Below, piece after piece: positions 10,433 through 20,443 of a stretch of 64,000 nucleotides of DNA. The notes under the pieces are model-generated. The model was given only the letters and a program-made list of their open reading frames with translations, did not search any database and was not told the DNA's origin. Source of the stretch: Chloropicon primus (Eukaryota; Chlorophyta; Chloropicophyceae; Chloropicales; Chloropicaceae); contig CP060758.1 in the NCBI GenBank assembly GCA_023205875.1, forward strand, positions 620,001 to 684,000, written 5' to 3'. The translations under genes were made by a program, and so were the position numbers. Position 1 is the first letter of the stretch, and the number at the start of each line of letters is the position of its first letter.

Positions 10433-11144
10433 CTTGCCCCTCGTCTTCCCTTCCCTTCAACACCTTGTTCAACGATACCGCAGGCAACACTACCACGAGG
10501 TCGCTCTCGTCCTCCAAAGTCGTAAACACAACCCCTCCGAGGGACCAACACCACCTCTGTCAACACAAACACACCCCAAAGCCCCTCTCGTCGTGGTCTT
10601 CCACCACCCTTGCCCCCTTCCCCAGCACCCACCCCAAGGCCCAAGGTCTCCCTCCTTGTCACTCCACCGGCTGAAGTCTCGACCAAAAAGCAAAAACCAA
10701 ACGTCGCAGAGGTGTTCAAACGTATCAAGCTCGTATCTTGCCGCCCTACCAGGCCTCGCTCTGGCCGCCTTGTCGTCGCACTCGAGTCTGTTCCCCTCGC
10801 TCCAAGGCGCTACCTTGTACGATGTCCTTTCATCTTTCACAAACCATTTTTGAACCGAACGTCCCGCGGCTAAACGGTGGGATCACAAAAAGGTGTAAAG
10901 CCGGAGGCGAGAGAGAGAGAGAGGGAGAGGTGAGGAGAGGTGAGTCATCGGAGATAGGGCGGCAGCGTGGGTGGGAGGCGTGGTAGGAACCGGGTCATTC
11001 GGATCAAGGATGAATTCCTCGTGTCTTCCTCTTTCGAACGACACCTCGTTTGGAAGGAATGGTGGAGATTTTGGTATCTAACGCTTCCTGTTTTCCTTTC
11101 ATGTTGTTGTTGTTGTTGTTGATGATGATGATGGGCAGAGACCC
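10433..11144. promoter_or_regulatory. Divergent intergenic region, SPATA4-like / PH-like gene
   Basis: About 710 bp between two divergent starts. It holds a GA tract (10909-10925), a TGTTGT/GATGAT trinucleotide run (11102-11134) in the leader of the right-hand gene, and Pro-rich open frames on both strands that lack support. No gene seen. Confidence 0.45.
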
Positions 11145-12635
11145 ATGGAAGGAGGAGGCGCAGAAGAGGTCGACGTTGTGGGGGATCTCGATCCCCTGGC
11201 GGCCGGAGGAGGAGGAGGCAATGGCACAGAGGAGGACGCTCCAGTCGATGCGAAGGCCGCGAAGCCTCGCGTGTCTTTCATGCAGATCGCCGCGTCGCCC
11301 ACTCTGGCGAGGGCAGCCATGGTGCAGTCCGCAGGGTTCGCGGAAGACGAGGGGCTCGTGTCAGCGATAGCGTCCGACCCGAAGGAGGACTACAGCGGGG
11401 ACGTGCTGGGCGCGGTGGCGGCTGCCGTCCAGAGGGAGTCCAAAGTGGACAACGTCGTTGCCAGGCGAATGCTCGAGAGGGCCCTCCTGGTGAGGAAGAC
11501 GCTCGAGAAGTGCTCCAAGTTCCTCAAGGACGCTGCGAGGGCGAGGTACCAGTGCACGCTGTCTGCGACGATGGCGTCCCGATCGATGCTGGACTATATT
11601 GCCCGTCTGAACCAGCAGAGCCAGCACCAGGACGATTTCGAGGGGGCGAACAAAGGGGCGGAGAGCGCAGGAAACGGCGGGGGCTCTCGCAGCGGCTTCT
11701 CCGAGGTTGGGCACACGTTCGTTCGGCGGCTGGAGCAAGTGATCGTTCCCCCGCCCTGCATCGAGGAGGATCCCAAGTGCAGGCAGCAGCTCGTCGCGGC
11801 CCACAAGCTGCTGGAGCTGTCCCGGGCCATCCACTCGGTGGTGAAGGACCTCGAGAGCCACAACAAGACCTCTCCGAGCGCTTCGGAGATTCTCAAGCTC
11901 AAGGACTCCGCGGTGACGCTGGGCGGTCTGAGGGACCCCTGGCTGGCGGAGTGCGAGTACAACGTCCTCCTCCGTCAGGCCCTCCTCGCGAACAGGGAGA
12001 GGAGAGGCCTTCTGGAGAGGATGACCGAGCTCGTGGAACAGAAGCAGGTGAGCGTCCTCCACAACGCGATATCGGCGGCGGAGGCAACGGTACTGAGGGA
12101 GGACCAGTACTTTACAAAATTCGATGCCGACTGGGACAAGCTGGCCCTGCACGAGGGGGAGAGGAGCTCGTCCGTCTCGGAGACCAACCAAGCGGGAAAC
12201 TCCGTGGATCTCCTCCTCGAGCAGAGGCTCGTGGAGTGCGCCGGTGGCCTGTTCGACGACAAGAGGGGGGATCTGATCAAGGTGGGGGTGCTTGAGATCC
12301 AGCTTGCGACCTCGACCTCCTCGAGGTCGGAGAGCGGCGGCGGGTCCGCCTCGGCTTGGCAAACGGTGCGGGGCTGCGTCACCAGAAGCGGGAACTTCTG
12401 CTGGTTCTCGGGACTGATTCCGACTCCGAACGGACTCGACGGCGTCCTGGTCCCGGACGCCGTCATCAACCTCAAGAGCCTTTCCGTGGAGCCGGAGGAG
12501 GCCCCGAACTTCGACTTGGTTGAGTCGGGCTCCTGGGGCCGCACAAAGAGGAGGTACAAGTTCAGGGCGATGAACGTGGAGGACTCCGTGGACTGGATCT
12601 TGCTGTTCAAGGAGGGCCACCAATCCCGGTCCTAG
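11145..12635 (+). CDS. Helical protein with C-terminal PH-like domain, 496 aa
   Basis: Single exon, ATG 11145 to TAG 12633-12635. After a Gly/Glu-rich N-terminus (1-45) the protein is predicted helical (about 45-330), with segments such as ARRMLERALLVRKTLEKCSK and KLLELSRAIHSVVKDLES that could form a BAR-like or spectrin-like bundle. The last about 110 residues resemble a PH domain: a WQTVRGCVTRSGNFCWFSGL strand pair, a loop, KRRYKFRAMN, and a closing amphipathic helix with the usual Trp (EDSVDWILLFKEGH). Membrane or cytoskeletal adaptor is the likely role; this is inference from fold pattern. The 3' flank has an AATAAA at about 12697-12704. Confidence 0.8.
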   Translation: MEGGGAEEVDVVGDLDPLAAGGGGGNGTEEDAPVDAKAAKPRVSFMQIAASPTLARAAMVQSAGFAEDEGLVSAIASDPKEDYSGDVLGAVAAAVQRESKVDNVVARRMLERALLVRKTLEKCSKFLKDAARARYQCTLSATMASRSMLDYIARLNQQSQHQDDFEGANKGAESAGNGGGSRSGFSEVGHTFVRRLEQVIVPPPCIEEDPKCRQQLVAAHKLLELSRAIHSVVKDLESHNKTSPSASEILKLKDSAVTLGGLRDPWLAECEYNVLLRQALLANRERRGLLERMTELVEQKQVSVLHNAISAAEATVLREDQYFTKFDADWDKLALHEGERSSSVSETNQAGNSVDLLLEQRLVECAGGLFDDKRGDLIKVGVLEIQLATSTSSRSESGGGSASAWQTVRGCVTRSGNFCWFSGLIPTPNGLDGVLVPDAVINLKSLSVEPEEAPNFDLVESGSWGRTKRRYKFRAMNVEDSVDWILLFKEGHQSRS

Positions 12636-12789
12636 AGGGACGGGACCGAGGGAGCGCAGCGCCGATCCCCCTTTTTCAAGTTGGGGAGTTTGTTACAATA
12701 AACAAAAGCATATTTATTATTGATTATGAACTATGGATGGACACCGACAACCTTGATTGTACAATAAACGACATCGACGTCGTCGGCAA

Positions 12790-13203
12790 TTAGCTTAACA
12801 GGTAGCTTATGTATACCACTTGCCTGTATATGCTAAATATAATGAACAAGAATACTAGAAAGGCGACGAGGTTGAAGACACACCTCTCCCAAGGGTCGAG
12901 CATATACAGCCCAAAAGTTATGTTGTACTTGAAGATAGTGTCGTCCACCCAGCTGCGCGAGCACAAAAGCAGAGACAAAGAGGAGAAGAGCTCGTCAGAG
13001 AAAAGTGGCGACCATGACAGGCGAACCAGACAGGCAGGTCCTTGGACTTACGACTTCATTGTTTCTGTTACGCTAAGCACTTGATCCCTATCCCTCTGCT
13101 TGCGCTTCTTCAGCTCTTTCAACTCCGGGTCGCTCACCCCGTCGCCTGACGCCCCAGCGCCCAACTCGTCCCCCTTCTTTCGCAATGATGCTCGCGTCCT
13201 CAT
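12790..13203 (-). CDS. SPTSSA: Serine palmitoyltransferase small subunit (ssSPT), spliced
   Basis: Small activating subunit of ER serine palmitoyltransferase, first enzyme of sphingolipid synthesis. Exons 13052-13203 and 12790-12952 (minus) give 104 aa; the 99-nt intron has GTAAGT donor and GCGCAG acceptor, and the phase matches (Ser codon split). The family core is clear: FGLYMLDPWERCVFNLVAF, with the invariant PWE(R/K), followed by one membrane helix (NLVAFLVFLFIIFSIY). The N-terminal about 50 residues are basic and charged, longer than in animal ssSPTa (71 aa). The PWER match makes this firm despite its size. It is divergent to serine acetyltransferase. Confidence 0.87.
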
Positions 13204-13680
13204 CTTCTCCCTCCCTTCCCCCCTTGAACAATCAAAACCAATCCAACCAAAGTATCCCCCGTCCAAGAAACACAAACCAAACCAAGCCCCCGAAGATGCT
13301 GAGGTCTGAGGTGTAGTGTGACGTGACGCTACGCTCCGTCGATGCTAAACCGTCCCCTCCCCCTCGCCGCGCGAGGGACCCGAGCCAAAACCAGAAAACC
13401 TTTGCCCCGCCGCGTCCAGAGGTTCGCCGCGCTCCGCTCCTTTTTCTTCTGTCTCACGAATTTCGAATTCCCTCGTCCTCGTCCTCGTCGATCGGAGAGC
13501 GGAGAGGACAGAGAGGGGTGTGCGTTTCGGGGTGGTGCGGTCCGTGAGGGGAGGGGTGCGACGGTTGTGTACATAAAACGAAAGAGCGTCTCGTGGGCTT
13601 TCCAACGGTGTGTCGCTTGCTCGGTTTCGCACAGGGGAAGACGTTTCGTGGCTTGAGTTTTGGGTTTGCCACCGTGGAGG
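13204..13680. promoter_or_regulatory. Divergent intergenic region, ssSPT / serine acetyltransferase
   Basis: About 480 bp with short direct repeats of CGTCCT (13468-13490) and many small open frames without support. No gene or RNA seen. Confidence 0.4.
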
Positions 13681-14820
13681 ATGAGGATGAGGATGAGGTT
13701 GAAGGGGGTGGGAGGATGGGCGACGGGGTCGGCGAGGAGGGTGTCTACTCGGGTGTCTCCGCGCCAGGTGGTCCGTCCCTCCGGGGCTTGCGGGCGTCTT
13801 CGCGCCAAGAGGGAGGACGAGGGAGAGGCGTGGGAGGAGTACCAGTGGAGGAAGGAGGAGAGGAGGAGCCAGAACGGGAACGGGGCGACCGGAGCGAGGG
13901 GGGAGAATGCGGCCGGGAGGCGGCCCGGCGCCTTGTCTACGGAAGATGAGGGGACCTGGAGGGAGCAGGGGTTCGCGTTCTACCAGAACCGGCGCTCGAG
14001 CGCGGAGGATGAATTCGCGGCGTGGGACTGGGGTCACGTGAACAAGGAGGACGCGGACTTCAACCCGGTCTGGACCTGCATAAGGAAGGAGGCGGAGGAG
14101 GAGTCCAGCGCCGAACCCCTCCTGAGCTCACGGATGTACTCCTCGGTGCTGAGCCACCAGAGCTTTGAGATGGCCTTGGCGAACATCTTGGCGAACGGCA
14201 TCGGGGACAAGAACCTCCTGCCTTGCCAACTCATCCACATTTTTCTCAGCAGCTTGCAGAAGGACAAGATCAGAACGGCGGCCCTTTTGGACTTGCAGGT
14301 GACCAAGGACAGGGATCCCGCCTGCAAGAGCTACCTCGAGGCCCTTGTGAACTTCAAGGGGTATCACGCGCTCCAGCTGCACAGGATTTCCCACGACTGT
14401 TACTCGGCCGGGAGGGTGGTGATGGCGCAGATGCTCCAGTCGAGGTCGAGCGAGGTGTACGGCGTGGACATCCACCCAGGGGCCAAGTTCGGCAAGGGGA
14501 TTCTCATCGACCACGGGACGGGGGTTGTGGTCGGGGAGACCGCCGTGATCGGCGACAACAGCTCGCTGCTCCAGGGGGTCACCCTTGGAGGGACAGGGAA
14601 GGCGTCGGGGGACAGGCACCCCAAGCTGGGCAACAACGTCCTCATAGGCGCGCAGGCTACTGTGCTGGGAAACATCTCGATCGGGGAGGGGAGCATGATC
14701 GCCGCCGGGTCCGTGGTGCTGAAGGACGTGCCGGCCAACACCCTCATCGCGGGGATACCCGCCAAAGTCGTGGGGTCCACCAAGGGAAACCCTGCTACGC
14801 TGATGGATCAGTTATTGTAA
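13681..14820 (+). CDS. SERAT: Serine O-acetyltransferase, probably organelle-targeted
   Basis: Makes O-acetylserine from serine and acetyl-CoA, first step of cysteine synthesis. Single exon, 379 aa from ATG 13681 (ATG triplets at 13681, 13687 and 13693 all in frame). Residues 1-80 are Arg/Gly-rich with few acids at the start, fitting a transit peptide. Residues about 125-235 are the helical SATase N domain (LSHQSFEMALANILANGIGD); about 245-360 form the left-handed beta helix with VDIHPGAKFGKGILIDHGTG and the catalytic-type loop GGTGKASGDRHPK. The protein ends NPATLMDQLL, just where plant enzymes continue into the tail that binds O-acetylserine(thiol)lyase. Function is sure; plastid versus mitochondrion is not. 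Confidence 0.93.
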   Translation: MRMRMRLKGVGGWATGSARRVSTRVSPRQVVRPSGACGRLRAKREDEGEAWEEYQWRKEERRSQNGNGATGARGENAAGRRPGALSTEDEGTWREQGFAFYQNRRSSAEDEFAAWDWGHVNKEDADFNPVWTCIRKEAEEESSAEPLLSSRMYSSVLSHQSFEMALANILANGIGDKNLLPCQLIHIFLSSLQKDKIRTAALLDLQVTKDRDPACKSYLEALVNFKGYHALQLHRISHDCYSAGRVVMAQMLQSRSSEVYGVDIHPGAKFGKGILIDHGTGVVVGETAVIGDNSSLLQGVTLGGTGKASGDRHPKLGNNVLIGAQATVLGNISIGEGSMIAAGSVVLKDVPANTLIAGIPAKVVGSTKGNPATLMDQLL

Positions 14821-15496
14821 TGTGCGTGTTTTACGTCCCCTTATGTATGTTATTTTGGAAGTGTTGTCACTTTCTCGTTCTGAACCTCGGGCTGCTTCGG
14901 GTGGGGAAGGACTTCTCTAGCCCCCGCTTCACTCTCTTTTGGGATGGGCTCCTCTCCCCATTCTCATCTTCTTCGGGCTCTGACTGCAGAGGCTCCATGA
15001 TCAGGTTCACTTCCTCCAGAATTTCGTTGCACGTCATCTCCTTCAACAAGGAGGACTCCTCCGAGGAGCCTCCAAAGCTGCAAACCGGTGTAGCGGTGTC
15101 TCCGCCGCTGTGATAGCCAGGTGATCATCGCCATCCTCGTCAATCAGGAAAAACCGTTTCCCCCTCCTCTCGCCCTCGAGCTTGAACCTCTCCTCCGCCG
15201 ATCTTCCCCCCCCATCACCGAGAGCGGCACCGTCACTATCTTCGGGATCTCCTCCTCTCCCACCATCCTATCCTTGCAATCCATCCATCAAAATCCTTGT
15301 TTTTGAAAAGATGTCTCATCTTGTCTTTGGGACACGACACTCCCAAGGTGTCGTACAGTGAAGTGAGGTTTGTGCCAACAGCAGGACTGGGACAGGGCCA
15401 GTGTGGCGTGGAGCAAGGAGACCCTTCCCCCTTTTCGTTTTGGAAGGAGGTGCATCCCTGGGCTAGCCGTCCGCCTGCCGTACGACTCGAGGAGCC
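14821..15496 (-). other. Intergenic with a possible small minus-strand gene, frame unresolved (14867-15284)
   Basis: Minus-strand coding-like text is spread over three frames: from ATG 15284, MDCKDRMVGEEEIPKIVTV; then beyond a run of eight C (15206-15213) another frame with RSAEERFKLEGERRGKRFFL and IDEDGDDHLAIT; then in a third frame LLKEMTCNEILEEVNLIMEP to a stop at 14867. No canonical intron joins them. It may be an assembly or homopolymer error, a decayed gene, or chance. The right part (15285-15496) is the leader of the WD40 gene. Confidence 0.3.
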
Positions 15497-17488
15497 ATGA
15501 GCAGGAGGGGGCTGGTTCTGGTGAAGGAGAAGCTCTTGGAGGTGAGGAGCGAGAGGGACTTGGCGTCCAAGGTGAGGGGAAGGTTCGCGGCTGTGAGCGC
15601 GAACGGGTACGCGTACACGGCAACGAGCAATGGGGCCATCGTCCAAAGCCACTTGGGCAAGGACGGCTCGAGAGCCAAGGAGGTTCTGTACAGGATCCAC
15701 GAGGTGAGGGGGCAGCCGGTGGAGAGCTCCTTCAGAATATTGAGGCCGTTCACCACCTTCCAGCTGGCGAGGGGTCGAGCCGGGGGCGATTCGGAGAACT
15801 TTGTCTTCACGCTCGCTGGCCAGAGGCGGATCATGATAGCCCAGGTTCCTCAGGGTGTCCTGAATGTGGCTTACCAAGTTCACCTACTGGGGTCCCACGC
15901 GGCTCCGGTCACCTGCACAGCCATCCAGAACGAGGACGCGCTCTTGGCTAGCTACTCTTCAGAGGACTGCTTGAAGGTCTGGGACCTCGAGAGTGGGGCC
16001 GAGATGGCCTCAGCAGTCCGAGTCAGCGTGGGAGGCGTCACCAGTCTGGGCTTTGGGTTCAGAAACAAAATTCTGAGCGGCGATTCGGACGGGACCGTGT
16101 GTCTCTGGGCCGTGAACTCCAGCACGAAGTCTCTGACCAGGTTGCAGAACTTGAGGATACCAATTGGGGTCATGCCCATATCGAGCCTCAGCGCTTGCAT
16201 GGTCATCGAGAGGAACCACAAGAACGAGGCACAGGCGGGGGAGAGGTTCATGAGCAAGCTCTGGATAGGAGCTGGGGCAGAGGACGGGAGCTTCTACGTT
16301 TGGTCCGCGAATGGGGAGGAGGAGAAGTGGGACCTCGTCAAGTCACAGCAATACGTGAGGAGCGCGTCTATAGGGTGTCTGCACTTCGATTCCGTCCACA
16401 ACACCTTGCTTGTCAGCGGCTGGAGCACCATCAAGACGCCAGCAGTGTTCGTTTACTCGATCCCAAGCTTCAAGTGCATCGGCGTGTGTGATCTCAAGTC
16501 GCCTGCCCTTCTCCTTGAGCCGAGGACAAGGTTGCAGGTGGTGGCCTGCTTGGAGAACCTGGTGGTCGAGAAGGTGGCAGTGCCCAAGGCGACTGGGAAG
16601 GAGGCGGAAGAGAGACCAGAAGCGAGTATTTCTGAGACGATTGAGGCGGAGAGTCCGGAAGCCAGCCCGGACAAGTCAACGGGTGATTCCGAGGCAACCG
16701 ACAACGGAGGCAGCAACGAAGGGGCTGTTGAGCCTGGCGAGGAAGCTGTGAGGATGGCGAGCGGCCCTGCTCCAAGGCAGATGCCCCAGGAAATTCAGGA
16801 CCTGATCAACAAGCTCAAGTCCAAGCCGTCCACTGTGCCCGGGCCTCAACCTCGGCAGGTGCCAAAAGCCGTGATAGATGAGGTTTGCTCAACAAGCAGC
16901 ACGGGCGCTGCAGTCGCTGCCAGGCCTGCGCCTCAGCACGCACAGACCCTTGGTCCTCGGAGCAGCCTACGAAAGGAGGCTGCGCCTGCCGCTTGCAACG
17001 ACCTCAGCCTTCGATCAGCGGACGAGAAGAAGAAGAAAAGGAAGAAGAAAAAGAAGAAGGCAAAGCACGTGGAAGCTGTTGCGAAGAGCACCAACGAGCT
17101 CGCCCAGCCTCGACTTTGCTCAACTGCGATGCTGAGGGACAAGATACATTCCATGGAGGACGCCTCATTCAGCCCGTCCGAGGCTCTGGTGGAGGAGTGC
17201 AGGGAAAAGGCGGTGAAAAAGGCGATGGCTAGCTCGAACGTTCTTGTGCCCAGGAAAATCAGCAAACTGTACAACGGCCTCGCTCCAATTATTGACAAGG
17301 TTCCCGGGAAGAAGGTCAGAAAGGTGGGCAAGCAAGTTGACCCCTCGTGGGCTCAATCGATTAAGGTCAAGCCCAAAGTCACGGACTGCTGGCGAGACCG
17401 AGTGCCTCAAATTTGTGAGCTGGAAGTCAAATCCGTCCCGAGCTACAACGACCTTCAGGAAGTACACAGTAGGATCGCGATGTTCTGA
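15497..17488 (+). CDS. WD40-repeat protein with basic C-terminus, 663 aa
   Basis: Single exon, ATG 15497 to TGA 17486-17488. Residues about 30-370 form a beta-propeller: recognisable repeats end in DCLKVWDLESG (about 155), DGTVCLWAVN (about 200) and DGSFYVWSANGEE (about 265). Residues about 375-500 are acidic and disordered; a Lys/Arg cluster (KKKKRKKKKKKAKH, about 515-528) looks like a nuclear or nucleolar signal; the last about 120 residues are moderately conserved-looking (KISKLYNGLAPIIDKVPGKK). A nuclear scaffold role is plausible, but I cannot assign a named family. Confidence 0.82.
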   Translation: MSRRGLVLVKEKLLEVRSERDLASKVRGRFAAVSANGYAYTATSNGAIVQSHLGKDGSRAKEVLYRIHEVRGQPVESSFRILRPFTTFQLARGRAGGDSENFVFTLAGQRRIMIAQVPQGVLNVAYQVHLLGSHAAPVTCTAIQNEDALLASYSSEDCLKVWDLESGAEMASAVRVSVGGVTSLGFGFRNKILSGDSDGTVCLWAVNSSTKSLTRLQNLRIPIGVMPISSLSACMVIERNHKNEAQAGERFMSKLWIGAGAEDGSFYVWSANGEEEKWDLVKSQQYVRSASIGCLHFDSVHNTLLVSGWSTIKTPAVFVYSIPSFKCIGVCDLKSPALLLEPRTRLQVVACLENLVVEKVAVPKATGKEAEERPEASISETIEAESPEASPDKSTGDSEATDNGGSNEGAVEPGEEAVRMASGPAPRQMPQEIQDLINKLKSKPSTVPGPQPRQVPKAVIDEVCSTSSTGAAVAARPAPQHAQTLGPRSSLRKEAAPAACNDLSLRSADEKKKKRKKKKKKAKHVEAVAKSTNELAQPRLCSTAMLRDKIHSMEDASFSPSEALVEECREKAVKKAMASSNVLVPRKISKLYNGLAPIIDKVPGKKVRKVGKQVDPSWAQSIKVKPKVTDCWRDRVPQICELEVKSVPSYNDLQEVHSRIAMF

Positions 17489-17896
17489 GGACGGCTCCTT
17501 ACAACGGACGAGGTTCCAACTCTAAACGGATTCGGTTTTAACCCCTTGGTCTACACGATGTACAATAATCATCACTTTCCTTCTCAACATCTCTCGATAT
17601 TGATGGTCCGAAGCAAGTTGGTCACGCTGTGAGGCTGAACCCGAAGTCCTCGCTCCATCCATCAATGAGGCACTTGCTCCCATCCACATCCACATCAACA
17701 TCCGTGGCTTCCTTCCCCCTATGTGTCTGCTTGTCTGGTCCGTGTCCTCCATCCTCCAGGCCAGCTGGACTGCGGATGACTCAAACGCTTCGCTTTCCCG
17801 CTCGAAGCGGTGATTGGTACGACAATACGACAGACAGAGGGAGGTCGAGGTCGAAGTGGGAGGAGGTTAAGGTTGAGCAAGAGAAAGGGAGGCACC
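17489..17896. other. Intergenic: WD40 gene 3' end and epsilon-tubulin leader
   Basis: About 410 bp without a supported gene. A CCATCCACATCCACATCAAC stretch (17681-17700) is a short imperfect repeat. Sequence just before 17897 is purine-rich. Confidence 0.4.
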
Positions 17897-19557
17897 ATGC
17901 CGAGAGAGATGGTTACGATTCAGGTGGGGCAGTGCGGAAACCAGATAGGTTGCAGGTTCTGGGAGCTTGCCCTTCGTGAACACCTGTCCTCGCCTGAAAA
18001 GAGCAGAATGGCTACGTCCACGTCGAGTCAGGAGTACGACGACGCCATGAGCTCGTTCTTCGCGAACGACCCGCCTGATGAGGACCACCTGTATGAGGGG
18101 TGGAAGAAGACGATGATTGGCCAGTTGAGGGCTCGTGCCATTCTAGTGGACATGGAAGAGAGCGTGGTGGACAGGCTGCAGAGGATGCCCCAGATCGGAA
18201 ATCTCTTCAACAACCAGATGCGTTTGACGGACGTCAGTGGCTCGGGGAATAACTGGGCCCATGGCTTCATGGAGTACGGCTCGAAATACCAGGAGCAGTT
18301 TCTGGACCGTGTAAGTTGGGCTTGGCTCCCGTTCGAGAGAGCAGCGGCAACTCCCCCCGGTTCGCCTTCTCTCATCTTTCCCTCCTCAGCCCCTTTCCCT
18401 TCTCACTGAAACTTGCTGGTCATCGTTTGGCATCTCAGGTGAGGCTCAGCGTGGAGGAGTGCTCGTCCATCCAATCGTTCTTCATGATGCACTCACTGGG
18501 TGGAGGCACGGGGAGTGGGTTCGGCAGCAAAATCTTGGAGTCCCTCGAGGACAGTTTCCCCAAAATAACGAGATTCGCTTGTTCCGTCTTTCCAAACGAC
18601 GACGACGACGTGATAACGTCGCCTTACAACGCGTTGCTCTCGGCCAACAAGCTCATTGAGCACGCGGACTGCGTCTTCCCCGTGGACAACCAAGCGCTCA
18701 TTGACATCTGCAACCACATCGATTCGCATAAGAAGAAGAGCCAGAGGAGCACTGGGTTTAGGTCCTCCTCTCGCATGAGGAGGCAGGACCAGCAATCGGT
18801 GACCGGTCCAGACCAACAGAGCTCGGGCGACACGTATCACAAGATGAACGGGATAGCTGCGAACATGCTTTTGGATTTGACCGCGTCTGTTCGCTTCGAG
18901 GGCACGCTCAACATGGATCTCAGCGAGCTGCCGATGAACGTGGTGCCTTACCAAAGGATGCACTTCCTGAGCTGTGGCCTGGCACCTCTCTTCCCACCCC
19001 AGCAGACCTTGGACATTTCGAGGAACCCGGGCAGCCAAAGGGCCTTGGCAGACATGGACAAGTCTTTCGGCAGCGCGCACTCCTCGCCCGTCAATCAACT
19101 GATGAGGAGCCCCGTGCCAGCCAAGTCGAGCACGTACCTTGCGAGCGCTATCCTGACGAGGGGCGAGGGAATCAGGGTCGCCGACTTGGAGAGGAACGTG
19201 AAGAAGCTCCAGTCTCAGGTGAACATGGTGTACTGGAACACCGAAGGCTTCAAGGTCAGCATGTGCTCCAGACCTCCGGTGAATATGCCGTATTCGATCC
19301 TCTCGGTGTCCAACAATTGCTGCTTCAGGCACACCCTTTCTGCGATGCACACGAAGTTCAACAGGCTTTACAAGGCCAAGGCGTATGTCCAGCACTACGA
19401 GGACTATGGGATGTCCCGGACCGACTTTGACGAGGCTTGCAACAACGTGCTCGGCGTCGTGAGCGAGTACGCGACTCTGGAGGGAAAGACTCACCCGCCG
19501 GCGAACCCAAAGAGGAGGCTCAAGCCCGTTGGACTCAATTTTGTGCCAGAGTACTAG
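17897..19557 (+). CDS. TUBE1: Epsilon-tubulin
   Basis: Tubulin of centrioles and basal bodies, needed for triplet microtubules. Exons 17897-18310 and 18439-19557 give 510 aa; the 128-nt intron has GTAAGT donor and CTCAG acceptor in phase 0 (LDR/VRLSVEECSS). GTP-binding features: VTIQVGQCGNQIGCRFWELA at the start, GSGNNWAHG, and the tubulin signature HSLGGGTGSGFGS. Epsilon-specific traits are FWELALREH, ISSFF-like AMSSFFANDPP, ARAILVDMEESVV and DDVITSPYNALL, which follow human TUBE1 closely. It is slightly longer than human (475 aa) through loop insertions (about 250-285). It converges on NDUFA1 with 115 bp between stops. Confidence 0.96.
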
Positions 19558-19672
19558 CAGCACTCGCAACTGCGGCCCTTGTACAAACAAGTGTGACGTG
19601 AAAAACCGTTTGTATATATTATTATTGTAAGGAATCAATGAATATTTCGTTCGATCGACAAGGAGGATTTCC

Positions 19673-20145
19673 TCAGAAGAGTCCGAGCCACTTCTTGCCC
19701 TCGCCGCCCAAGAACGCATACTTGGGCTTCGCGGTGGCCGCCTTCGCCTCCTCCCTCAGCCGCGTGTCGCGCTCTATGAGCTTTTTGTCCCACTCGTCTT
19801 GTCCCATCGGCTAATCGAGGTGGCCAGGGCAATTCATCAAGTCGGGTTTGTGGACAAAGGAAACAACAATACGAGGAGAGAAGCAGAACCAAAGAACAAA
19901 CAAGATCGTCAGCAGCGTCCCACGCCAGAACTCGCTTCCCTCTCCCCCGACGACGCCAAACTCCCTCCCCATGCGAGGAGGACAACACCATTTTTGTTGG
20001 GGCCGTCCTCTTTTTGTGTTTGTTGGTCTCTTCTTCTTACCTTTGGCTTTCCGTAGATGATATTGTTTCCTGCGTACTGCAAGCCCGCCATGGCGCAAAA
20101 GGCTCCGACGATGATAATGAATGGTGGGGCCGACTCGTACGGCAT
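19673..20145 (-). CDS. NDUFA1: Mitochondrial complex I subunit NDUFA1 (MWFE)
   Basis: Small membrane subunit of NADH dehydrogenase. Exons 20041-20145 and 19673-19810 (minus) give 80 aa; the 230-nt intron has GTAAGA donor and ATTAG acceptor. Exon 1 encodes one N-terminal membrane helix (PPFIIIVGAFCAMAGLQYAG) and ends ...IIYGKPK; exon 2 begins PMGQDEWDKKLIERDTRLRE. The joined YGKPK-x-x-GQDEWD-x(4)-ERD pattern is the family core (plant: HGRPKHIGHDEWD...ERRD). Both exons are too short to stand out alone. The leader carries a GA tract (sense strand) at 20157-20183, about 12 bp before the ATG. Confidence 0.88.
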
Positions 20146-20156
20146 GGTTGCGCACC

Positions 20157-20183
20157 CTCTCTCTCTCTCTCTCTCTCTCTCTT
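20157..20183 (-). repeat. GA tract in NDUFA1 leader
   Basis: CT repeat on the plus strand, GA on the sense strand of NDUFA1, lying immediately upstream of its ATG. It is one of a set of sense-strand GA tracts in 5' leaders in this window (others at 5125-5140, 23518-23583, 26939-26963, 32621-32651, 32701-32721, 39408-39421). Confidence 0.85.
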
Positions 20184-20443
20184 GACCTCCGCCGCTCTCT
20201 CCGAGGAGTGAAGCGCTCGCTCGGAATGGATTTTTCCAATTCTAAAGCGCTCGAGGGAGGGGAGGGGACGAGAGGTGAGTGTTGGAGAGGGCGGGGACGA
20301 GGGGGACGAGAGGTGAGGCGGTGGTGGTGGGAGTGAGTGAAAGAATCAGGTCGTTGTCTTTCGAATGACCCGCGCCTGGAGGAGAATAGTGAGCTGAACG
20401 AAGAGTATTTGCGATTTGCTCATTCAGGAAGGAAACGGGTGGG

